The notes under the pieces were generated by a model. The model searched no databases. It was not told the DNA's origin and worked only from the letters and a program-made list of their open reading frames with translations. Below, piece after piece: positions 47,601 to 59,600 of a stretch of 64,000 bases of DNA. The first letter of the stretch is position 1. Each line of letters starts with the position of its first letter. Made by a program: the position numbers and the translations under genes. This DNA comes from Mugil cephalus (taxonomy: Eukaryota; Chordata; Actinopteri; Mugiliformes; Mugilidae): assembly GCF_022458985.1 (NCBI RefSeq), contig NC_061779.1, forward strand, positions 22,381,001-22,445,000, written 5' to 3'.

Positions 47601-50600
47601 GTATTATTCTAGACCCCTGACTCTGTGACTATTTTCCTCCTGTAGGACAAGGGAAAAGGAAAAGGTTTGGTGAAGAATGTCGCTCTGGAGGAACAGGATG
47701 CTCAGAACCTGGAGATTGTTGCCTTCTGTGAAGACGTAGCAGCGTAAGATCCTTCCTGTTGACTTGAAAATAAACTTCTCCTTCGACTGCTATTGGATTT
47801 CTTTGCTCCTTTATAATAATTCTCATATAAACGTCGAACCGGCATTTAACTTGGTCACAAGCTCACACTAAGTAGGTTGCACACGTTTTACCTGGGGGAG
47901 CACTTTGTTTATTTTCATCTTAGTTTTACAGCATCAACTGCGTCTCCTTCAGGTTTACTGAACTCAAAACATTATATATAGGCAAGAATAGTAATAGCTA
48001 CAACTCTGATACATTCAACTGGTTGTTTTTCTCATGTTTCAAACTAACAGCCAATACATGTAAAGTAGTAAACCATGCTCCTATTCACAGGCCGAGCGGA
48101 GCGTTTGTTCCTTATTTGTGTGTATACATGGCTGCATTTTCATGTGCATGTATACACATAATTGCATGTTTTGCAGCTGTGTTCGTTTCCTGAGGCTGTA
48201 CATTTCGCACTCCAGCAGTTATGTTGGGTGGAGCGATGATGAAGCTGTGCTCGAGGAATCCACTTTCATTCTCAACGCCCGCTGTCATTTTGCCCAGAGA
48301 CTTCCCTGCATGCTCATGGGTCAGCGTGGGCTTCACACAGCAATTAGAAGAATCTTGAACTCCGTCAAGAGTGTAATTGAAGGGAAAAAAAACACACCCA
48401 TCCAGTATCATCAAAGTCAGCTAGTCCACTGGTTTATCGGAGGTTACATGGAGGCTAGTATGACTTGGGAGTAAAGGATAGAAGTGTTTGAATTGAAATG
48501 ATTTTCTATAACTTTCCAAGTATGCAAATAAATTCCAGTTTTACTCAGATTTGCTCTTCCTCCTTTCTCCCTCCCCTCCATCCAGTTTTCCTCTAACACT
48601 GCCCAAGCAGCTTCCAATATTCTCTTCCAGACAGTCTGATTCATTCATGTTTTAACTGGCCAAGTGGACTTAAAATATGGAAAACAAAGTGTTGACTGGC
48701 TCTCTGCTGTTTTTTTTTTTTTTTTTTTTTTTTTTCCACTAGTCTGCGTTCCAAATTCCCTCACAGCGACATTGCAACCAACCCTGGCTTCGTCCTCAGC
48801 CCCGTCATCACCCAGAGAGACAGTGGAGGTGACAATAGCTGCTCAGTCAAGGTTTCCATCGAGATCCCTGAATCTCAGCAGCCTGTGACCTTCACCTGTG
48901 ACGGTAAGCATCTGTCATGACACTCCGGTATGCGCATAAATCCTAAATGGTTGCAGTTTCATAGTAACCGTGGAAGTGATGCCTTCTCAGAAGTCATCGT
49001 TTGATCTGTTTTAGAAGTCATTTTGGGATTGGCTCGTTGCAGATGTGGAAAAAAAATCCTCCGTACAGAATGTGCACCATCACAGTTAACCCAGCCAAAA
49101 ATGAACTGTGCCCCTTTTCCTTTAAGAATGAGCAGCTCAGATTACAGACAGAGAGCGCTGAAGGAGGAAACGACATTCACAGCTGCCAAACTCTTCACCC
49201 CCTCCCCACCTCGTTTTTCTTTTCATTTTTTTTTTTTTTCTGTCGTGGGAAGTATACTATGTTCTTTTTCCACACAAATAAAGGTTTGTCTCCAGACCAT
49301 TGGGTAACCCTGTCGGGCGAAAGGGACAAGGCCCTAGGTTTTCTTCCCCCTCAAGGTCCCACTAAGGTTTTTGCTTTGGTTCCCTTTGTGTTTGGGTTGT
49401 CCATAATTGGCTAACCCCTAGTTATTCACACACTAATCTACAGTCTCTGTGACTGACATGTCTTTAGGGATCTGAAGCCATGCGCACTGGAGGCTGTCGA
49501 CCAATCCACTGGCCTCTTGTCGAACATATTATCCCGACTGTGTGACCAAATTCACTCGTCTATCTGAGGACCACCAGTAGCTCACTGTGCTTGTCGATTT
49601 AAGTCTAAATCAGTATGTCTGCCAAAACACAGTGTTTTATTGTTTATGTGCATATTTGACTACGCCTCTGACATTTTTGACAGTGACGTTCTTTAATGCA
49701 TAAGCAAGTCCACAGCCCTCAGTGTGTTTGTTTTCGTGTGTTAGACTGACCTACTGACCCAGACTCAGTCTGAACAGCCCACTTCAACGACCTATAGGAA
49801 GCATATCGACTGCTTTCCTCGGGTCTGCATTCTGCGTGTTCTTACCCAGCTTTCCCAGAAGTTTACCTCATCTTCCGGCTTCTGCTCAGTTCGCCTCCTT
49901 TAATCCCGGTGCCCGGGTCACTTCCTAAGAACACTTCCTTCTTTCCTAGTCACGTTACGTTTTGTTATTTCTTCACTTCCTATGTTGTCATCAGTGTGTC
50001 GACCCACATAGTTGGTGGTCAGATTTCTCTGATTGGCCACGAATCTGCTCTCAGGAACAATAGGCTTCAGTCCTCCTGAAAGCTCGGACAGAAGGATACA
50101 AAGAAGGATACAAAGAGATAGAGGAATAGAAGTGCGCTCCCCTTTCACATTCTCCTCCTTCTCATTTTGCTGTTCTTACTCAATGTCGCTCTTGTGTTCT
50201 CCATCCATATTCCTTGCTGAACCTCTTCCTTCTCCTCTCTCTCCTCATCCTCGCTGTCTCTGGTCCACCAAGGTTCTTCTTCTTATTATTAACTTTTAAC
50301 TTCAGTGCTTTCTCTTGCAGCTTCTGTCATGCTGTGTTCCAGCAGCTCACATGTTTTCTCTGCTGCGAAAATGTGTAAATTGTGTGACTATTAGTCAGTA
50401 TTGCATAATGCATTCACTTCTAGTGAAATCTAGTAAATAGTAAAGTACTTGTAGTAGTAGTACTAGTAAATGGGAAGCTTGAATAGAAAGCTGACTTGAA
50501 TAATAAATAATTCAGATACCGTGCCCAACAGTCTAAAAAAGAGATGAGGATGTTTTCTGTGCCCACTTTGAAGATATCATTCAGAAAGGGCTGGGCTGTG

Positions 50601-53600
50601 AATTATTGCTGGCTTCTGAGGATTCCTTACATACTGTGGCCGAGGAGGGGAGGTGGAAGGAGTCAGAGGGAGGAGAAGCAACACATTAAAGGGATACTAG
50701 AGAAAGCAGAGGAAGGGAGGAGTGTGAGAGCAGAGGGAAATATAGAGAAAAATGAGCCAAGAGAAAGGGTAGTGGGTTTATGGAGACAGGGAAACTAAAG
50801 AATGAAATTCATAGGAGAAGGGTGAAGGTGCAATGAATGAGAATAAGAACTGCATTAATTATGAAATAGATGAAAGTGGAATGATAGAAGAAGGAAACAC
50901 TGTTGGGAGTTTGCCTCAGGCTCCTGTCTACGGCTAAGAGAGTGTTTAACACATCATAATAAGAACTCCACTGATTTCCTGAACATTTAGGTTCCAATGA
51001 TCCAAGTAGTTTTCATTGTTTGTGTACATGTACATTCATTCACATGAACCTGCACTGTTCTAAATGGCTCAGGCTGTTTGTAGAAATGCTGATTGAAACC
51101 ATTGGTAGCTAACGTGTCAAGAAGAAACTTAATGGATTGATGTATCTTATCTTATTTGTGTCAGAGGGTCCTGTGCTACATGTCAAGGACAACATGCTTG
51201 TTTACAGTTGTGGTGGAGTCACGTGCACATTTATAGGGGAAGGTTCAGCCGTACAAGACCCTTTGAGATGGCTGAACTGTGCCTGAATTCATTTCTTAAC
51301 ATCGTGCATCGCTCAAGTGATAAGTGCGTCTTAATGATGAATTTTCTTGCATTCCAGTCTCAAACTCTTAGACTTCCCGTTACTTTGTTATAGTGTAGCC
51401 TTATGTAGCACCTCATTTTGTGTCTGAACTATGACAGTAGGACTTTTTACAGAAGCAGACATCTATTTGTGCTCTGAGTAATTGAGGAATCGAGGCCTTT
51501 TCACATACTTGCAAAATTTGTCTAGAAGGTGTAGCAAGGTCTGTGTAACTTCTGGCTTTAGTCTCTCGCCAGTTCCTCAGTTGATCTTCTTCATTAAAAA
51601 ATTAGTTATCACGCTGGTCATTGTAGAGTTACAGTGCTGGATTTCGTTAATACCCCAATGGACACGTGTTTGTGTGTTTGTGCCGGATCAACCGTTTTTT
51701 TATTTTTCTGTCAACGTGCAACCTCGTCAACACCCAATCAGCCATGTGTGAAACGGTTAACAGCATGGTATGGAGTCATTTTCTCTTCTTTTTACTGGTG
51801 CCCTCAGAAATGCCCTGCTGGGAATTCCTCCACCACCTCACAGGGCTCCGAAAAACGGGGCGTGGCCTGTCTGATTGCTTTTTTCACAATACGAAAAGCA
51901 CCGCCGCCACCACACAGGAATACGGAACTGGTCTCCGCAGCAAGAACAGACTTTCCATTCCTCCGGAGGGTGGAGGTTTGTTATTGCTGGAGCCAGGGGT
52001 GGTCTCCCTCCCTGTGTGTCCATGTGAACGCTCGTTAGGTAACCTGAGCGGGTTCTTAGTCCAAAGCCAAGACCTTTTCTGTGTGAAGAGTCGGTATCTG
52101 TCGGCCTGTGTTTGTGTGTTTTAAGAGTGCCCTAAAAGCTCGGTCGAAGTAGCTAAACAGCAGAATAATCTTCTTTGTGTCAGGTTACGCTCTCCGCCCA
52201 GTCTTCTCTTGGCTGGACCCTTCAGATATTGGAGGATACACAAACACCTAGGGCTGACCCCAAATCCCCCGCACTTAATATCGTTCTACAGCACACCCCT
52301 GTAAATCCTTTGATTTGAGAAGAGGTTTGATTCCAAATGTGAAACATCAGCCGTTCAACACTTGGCGGCATGTTTTGTGGTTAGAGAGGAATTCTGATAA
52401 CTGAAAGACTTGAAGGTTAGACCTTACCCTTGCAAAACCAGTCTTTTAACAGCAGTCTGTTCCTGGTAATTTTGGGTATGACTCTCACCTATATAGATAA
52501 AATCGTTTTATACTGTAGCATGACTGTGGCTGACACTGCTGGCCCCTCTAAGGCAGCTATAGCAAATCTTGGTATGTGGTGTTTGGGCTGCTCCAGATCC
52601 TTTAACAAATCCACAACCACCACAACAACACCTTCTTTTATATTCTTTTTGTATTTTGTAAGCAACCAATCATTCTTATTTTAAAAATTCTACACCTCTT
52701 TCTCACCTGCTCTTGCTCCTTTGAATCCCCTTTCCATCTCTCGCTGCTCTCAACACCCTTCCACGGCCACCCGCTCCTTATATTTGCCTTCATCACTCAT
52801 CTTGACAATCGTCCTCGTGCCTTTCTTTCTCCTTCAGTGAGTTCTCCAGTGGAGCTGCTGATCAGTCAGACTCTCTGCTGGGTCCACGATGACTTGGACC
52901 AGGTGGACTTCTCCAGCTACCTGCTCAAAGTCTGTGGCCAGGAGGAGGTGTTGCAGAAGTGAGTACTTCAGAAATTGCAAAACAAATCACAGCAATTTGT
53001 AATGGCCAATTTCTCCCACTTTCTGTCTTAGCTGCTATATTTTTTTTCTACCATTCTTAACTTGGCACTGCCACAAGATCTTGTACAAGTTGGACTGGTT
53101 ATTTCACTGTCCTCCTCCTACGTGGAAATTCTCCCTCTGACTTGGGATAGATGGGGATGCTTACGCCCACGTATTCAAAGCTACATGTTTAGTCTGTTGT
53201 GATTAAAACTGCTGAACAGATGGATGCTGTGTGCTGTGGATCATATACAGTACTGGAATTAATCTTCACAACCTTGCACTTGCCGCACTCAGATTGTCCT
53301 CACCATGTATAATCATTATGTGAATCATGTAATCATTATATAATCAGGAAAATATATTTTGTTGTTATTTCTTGAGGTACCCACAGAGAAACTTAATCAC
53401 TTTAGTCTGTTTTTTATACAATTGTCAATTTATTTTCTAACTCTATACACATGACTGAATGCCAGTTTTGTGAGACCAGTAAATCATTATCAGTTTTCTT
53501 TGTTGCTTTCAGCAGTTACATCATACTGTTATCAGCCTCTCAAGATGAGTGATTGTTCCTAGTCACATAGACGACACAAAGAGAGTCTTCTTCCTAAATA

Positions 53601-56600
53601 CACAGGAATATAACCGATGGCATTTTTGAGCAGTGCCTCTGGAATAATTGGTATTTTCTGTATAATCGGTATTTTTAACTATGGTTAAAAATTAAAAGAG
53701 TAACAAAATGCACAACACCTTTAAAGTCACGAGTCTTTGTGGTCAGCAGGTAGGTGTGATATTCTTAACCTTTCCTTTGTGTCACCCTGTGCCACAGTAA
53801 ACACAGCCTGGGCAGCCATGAGTACGTTCAGAGCTGCAGGAAGTGGGAGAATGAGATCATGTTGCAACTGCTCTCTCACTCAACTATGAGACGGGACCTG
53901 GCACGCAGTGTAAGTCACCAAGTCAACCGTGACCATTGTGCTACGAGATATTTCAAGCTGTGCCACCGTGGCTGTGTCATTATTTCTGACAGCATTTGAA
54001 TATACATAATAATATATCAATGAGTTCATATGGTTTGTAAATCATTGCTGTATGGTTTCTATCAGGCGGGTGATGACAAGTCTCCAGTAGACTTGGAGAA
54101 GTACCTGGCGCAGGTGGAGAGGCCTTTTAAGGAGAATGTCACCAGGTATGAAGAGCCTACACTGGTTGGATACTGTCAGAAACAACTTGATAAAATGATG
54201 CTTTAACATCTGTGTGTGTTCTTCCAGACAATGCCTGGCTGACTATTTAGAAGGGTATCACAATCAAGTCAACATCTGCCTACAAAATGAGGTACATATC
54301 ATCTCTTTGCAGGACTGGAAATTGAATCAAAAGAATAAAAAATGGATTTGCAGTGCTTTAGTCTGGATAAGATTAATCAGTTATGGTCAGTCTGTAAATC
54401 TAATATTGTACTGTTGATCCGCTGAGAGTAGTAACTTATCAACACCCCTTTGTGCAAAAGTAGATTTTAACGGTATGATGAGAAACTGCAGACATTGTTT
54501 CAGCTCTAAAAAAAAGGCACAGTGCTAGTAGACCGAGCCATTCCTGGAAGATGAGCTCTCTAGAAATGAAACATCTGCTTTCAGCCAATGTGGGTCATTG
54601 TAGGTTCATGGATGCTGCTTGAGTGTGTAGTGGGTAATGAGCCTCCACCATCAAGCTAAGTTAAACCTGATGATGGCCTCAGGATTTATACGGGTTAGCC
54701 TTACAAGATCATGTCATGAAAACAAAGCCCTTTAACTTATGCAGAAGTTTGTTGTCATCGCATTTATCACACAAAAGCTGTAACAACTTGCTGTGTATCT
54801 GTGTATACAGAGTACGCAGTACAAGACAGTGGACCGGGTGGTGCAGACTGTGAAGAACCTGTGCTGTGCTCTAGATGAGGTGGAGACCCAGACCATCACA
54901 GAGGCTGTCAAAAGGCTTCGACATTCTGTCAATTTACCCAGGACACGCTCACCCAAGGTGAGACTCGGACACATAACTGAACACACATGTGCCAACACGG
55001 ACATAATGTTTAGGTAGAGGATGTTTTTCTAACATCAACATGTTTTGCTTTCTAGCCGGGCTCAACATCATCTGGTCAGTCATCTAATGGTGAGTTATGT
55101 GGACACGCACTTAGTTAAAAACTGCAATAAATAATGCGTTTCTGTTGAAAGGTGTTAATGTTTTGGATTTATCTTACAATTGTATTTGATGCCATAATAT
55201 GTGGCACTGATCCCCACCTGCTCCCTGACAGGTCAAACCAGTCCGGTGGAGGAAAGCATGGCCTTACTAACGCAGGCAGTCTACGACCTGGCCAAGCTCT
55301 ACCTGCGCTCCTTCTGTCCTCCGTCAGTCTCCTTCAGTTCCCCTCCTTTGCCCCAGGCTGCCGACGGGGAAGCTGTGGAGGGGAGAAGCAGCAAAGAAGC
55401 TTCTGGCACCACAGACCACCTTCAGTTTACTCTGTTCGCCTTGCACGGCATCCCCGCCAACTGGGTCAGCAGGTAAACGGCACAAAACTGCTGCGATGTA
55501 GTTCACTGTAGTTCAATACAAACAGGAAGCAAATACTTGCTTCCTGACCAGTATAATGATTATATATGGGTGTCTGTGACGCATTCATCATATTATATAG
55601 TCAGTTATACATTACAGAGTGCAGATATCTCATTTTGTACACAACTAGTAGATAAAGCTGGAAATCACATGAAGCCTGTAGTTGTTTTGTACCAAGACAG
55701 TTTGCATCATCCACTCATTCTTGCATGATCCTCAGCTTATTGGTATTATTGGTGCCACCCACATATCATTTAATTGCACTTAAAACTGATGGTAGTGTAA
55801 GGTAGTTTAATATTGTCATCAATATATGGTATTTTCAAATTGTATGTAATGAGTGGGGGGGGGGGGGGGATCACAAAATAAGCTTAAATTCAGAGGCAAC
55901 AATAAACCAACAAATATGTTTTTGTACCATAACAGTGGGATGTATAGTGGCTAAGACCAAGGAGTGTATTTCTGCGATGCTGCAATATTGCCGGACAGTC
56001 TGTCACGCTGTGCTGTCACAGTTGAAGGCCTTGTTTTTGTCAACTAAACCACCGGCTCTGGTGTTGCTCCCTGTGTCTTATTTTTCCATGCCAGTGTCCA
56101 GTTTCACCCTGACTTTATCTCCCATGTGTGTCTAGAACAGGCCTGAGCCAGACTTTCCGTTCCCAGCTCCGTCACGTATCAATGACCAGGATCATTGCGT
56201 CCTGATGAGCACCCCCTCATGCATAGGTTTGAAAAGCCTAAAAATGGTTAAAAAAAAGATTGGGATATTCTAGCGTAGGGGAAAAACGATTATTGTCCTT
56301 ATTGGTAGGTTTATAGGATTTAGTTTTATGGCTGGTGAACCCAAACCGACTCCAAGCATGGTTTAGAAATTATCTGATTAAAACCAACTCATGAGAAGTC
56401 GAAAAATAAATAAATCATAGGAACTGTAAACTTCGAATGTGGAAGCAGTTTTAGAAACTGCCTTTTTGGGTTGCTGCAGCGCCTTCCACGGTAATTTCCT
56501 GGTCAGCCATCCAGGCATTCATAAAGAGAGGAACTGCTTAATAACAGGCCTATTTACTCCAGCACAGCCTCTTCCAGCAGCTATTTTAAGCCAGGACCAA

Positions 56601-59600
56601 ACATTGCTACAGTGACAGTCATTCCAGAGAGACCTCCAAAAATATTTAGCTCCTCACAACTCAAGGCCAGAGAGGCGCAGTGAGTTCAGCGTTACCAGGC
56701 CGAAACTAGCAGCCGCGCATATCTGCTGTGTTGTGGTGTTACTATAATGCTGCCTTCTAAGGCCCGAGTGTTTGGCATTATTGTGGCTAGCGTGTCATCT
56801 GGAGCCTCAGTTGATGCCGCAGCACTGCCAACATATTGAGACGCCGTGACTAATGCTGGAGCTGCCAACACAGATGGCTCTGAGCAGCGGATCAAGGCGG
56901 TCGGAGTGAAAATGTGTAACTGATGAGCCTGTGTTTTCGCTGTCACTCTTTCACTCTCTGCTTTTGCAACTCATTAGAAAGTAACAATTTGACTTGTCCA
57001 AACAACACAACACATATGATTTATTACATTTCTGTTTAGTGTACAGTATATTAACATGACAAACATCATATTAAAGTTTGAATGCTGTATGCACAGCAGA
57101 TTGTCACCTGCTCCATGTGGGAAGGCAGCGATCATATTTGACTGACGCCTTCCACGGTGTCGTGTGTGTTGTGGTACATTCATTTTCTACTCAGATGGTC
57201 TCACTTGGGGAAGACATATTTCCAAATTCCGTGCGTCTGCTTGCTTTTAAGTCAGAATTTGGAACATTCATGCATTTCGCTCGTAAACAACACACTGAAG
57301 GCAGTTTCTTGTGTCTGAATGAGTCGGAAAGAGGAAATGGAAACATTTTAAAGATGGGCATGTTAATTCCAGACATGTCTATACAGTATTTGCTCGATGG
57401 TGGTGGTTTTGCGGTTTTTGTAAAAAGTGGACATGAAACTTACAAAAAAAAACTCGTCCATGAACTCTTTGACTTCTTCCTGAGTTGATTTTTACAGCAT
57501 TACATGAATCTACTGTGATAATTTTTTTACCTCAGACATTTTTGATACATCACAGCCCATGTGCAATTATTAGCTTTAATAACTGACAAACCATCTCTCG
57601 CCCTTGCCCCTCATCGCCAGGACTGAATACATAACTGCTCTGGTGGTGCTTAACATTGAGCAGCAGATCAGACTGGCTGTATGAGGCGGCTTCAAGTGTC
57701 CATTTATGCAACTGTGACTCTGAAGAGAGATGTAATATTAGCCTTAAAGCTTCCACACAGCCTCGGTGCACCCACATATTGTAGGTTTTTTTCATTTAAG
57801 CTGTCTTACTAGACCCATTTTCAGGTCTGTGTAACAAGACTTGTAACAGGGCAAGTGCAACGTAGCTTCTGGATGCTTAATTGATAATTATTTTGTTGTT
57901 TAGTTTAGTTTAAATCTAATCAAAATACCTTAAATTACCTTTGAGGAAGTTGGGGTTTTCATTAGTCTAGTAAAATCTAAAAGTGTTGGAAGGATGTGAG
58001 CAAGAAGAAGTATGATTTACTGTATTTTTGTCATGTGGTATTTTACTAAAGATAGGCAATGTATCCAGCGTATTTTGGATTTTAAAAATAGATAAATACC
58101 TGTCTTTGCATAACCAGAAAAAATTGACATTATAGTACTGTTGGCGTTTAATGTGGTAAATCTGTAAAGTGATCCTGCTTGTGTGCATCGTTTCTCTGTC
58201 AGGGTTTACTGGGACACTAATGGAGCTGAGCTGTTGGCACATATTTAATAAGCAGGTAGCTCCCAATATGGACTCCTGCAGCACCTTTAAGCATCACTGT
58301 ACTTGTACTAATGCATTGTTAACAGCACAGTCTCCCTTCATGACTTTGTATTGTTCAGTTTATGGTGAAACCGTGTCAGAAATGTTGTAATTCTACATAT
58401 CTCATCATTTTGGTTTCGATGTAGCTTGTGGTGGTGTTAAACTCAACTGAATTAAACACAAAAGTGTTTCTGTTTTTGAAATAGGGAGGGATGCAAAAAT
58501 GTGTCGGTACAACGCAGCACAATTCAATAGTACCACAAGCCACATTTTCCATAATAAAAACACAGAAGAATTCACATCTCTCTGTTATTTGAAAGAAATC
58601 TGAATCCCATTACCTTAATGAAGCTAAGATTTCATGTAGTAATATTGTATCAGATGACATTTGTTTTCACTAGTGTATAATAGTGTATAATGAACGGGCA
58701 AGTTTATATTTGATCAGACTCCAGTGTAGTCGTGGATGATAATCAGAAACGAATAAAACACAAAAGCAATATTTGTTGTGTTGTTTCAGTTTTGAGAAGT
58801 ACTTCCTCGTGTGTTCCCTCACCCACAATGGCAAGAACCTGTTCAAACCAGTCCAGTCCAAGAGAGTGGGCACATACAAAAGCTTCTTCTACCACATCAA
58901 ATGGGACGAACTGTAAGTGATTTCCTTTCCTTTCCTTTCCTTTCCTTTCCTTTCCTTTCCTTTCCTTTCCTTTCCTTTCCTTTCCTTTCAGCATTTTCTA
59001 AAGATGGCGTGCTGCCTGTGCTGTTCTTACCATGCTGTTGTCACCGCCCTTGTCTCTCTAAGGATCAACTTCCCCATAGCAGTAGCTGTGCTTCCACTGG
59101 AGTCCGTGCTGAGCCTGACTTTGTTTGGGGTGCTGAACCAGAACGCCAGCGGCTCCCCAGACTCCAACAAACAGAGGAAAGGTCCAGAGTGTCTGGGCAA
59201 AGTCTCCATGCCGCTTTTTGACTTTAGACGGTGAGGAGACTGGAACAGCCCTGGAACAGCCTGCTCATATTTTTGTGTATTTTACCAGTAAAAAAAAATA
59301 AAAACGTCCTTTATTAAATGAAAGTGACATATCCCATATAAATCCTAAACTATTAATTGTAATTCCCCAGGAACCTGTTGATATAAAAGGTCATTAAAAG
59401 TTCATCCTTGTTTGCATCCTTATCCAAGTGTAAGGAATGCTGTTTGTAATCGATTTTTTTTTTTGTTGTCTTTTTGGTTGCTGCTGTTGTTCATTGCTGC
59501 TGTGTTTTGCAGGGTACTTGCCAGGGGCAGCAGGCTGTTGTGTATGTGGCTATCTGCGCAGGGAGCTGCTGTTGCTAATGGCTCTACAGGCAGCCGCAGG

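Larger units (their letters stand above)
38490..47645 (+). other. Large pik3c2a intron after the first coding exon
   Basis: 9.2 kb with no second gene that I can support. It holds a (CT)n microsatellite, a (GT)n tract, a dispersed repeat (44210-44330), a CpG-rich segment at 38930-39330 and a GC-box/ETS-site cluster near 46870-47170, all listed separately. The open frames at 45838-46439 on both strands match nothing I know. Confidence 0.6.

Noticed and set aside
51634-52124. Two overlapping + strand frames of 134 and 152 codons
   Set aside because: They lie in pik3c2a intron 3, start in non-ATG or poor contexts, are Cys/Phe-rich and match no family; two overlapping frames in one stretch fit chance GC variation.
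58743-59234. Frames with Lys-Gly-Lys-Glu-Arg or Phe-Leu-Ser-Phe-Pro repeats
   Set aside because: They read through the (TTTCC)n intron repeat and flanking pik3c2a exons in the wrong frame.
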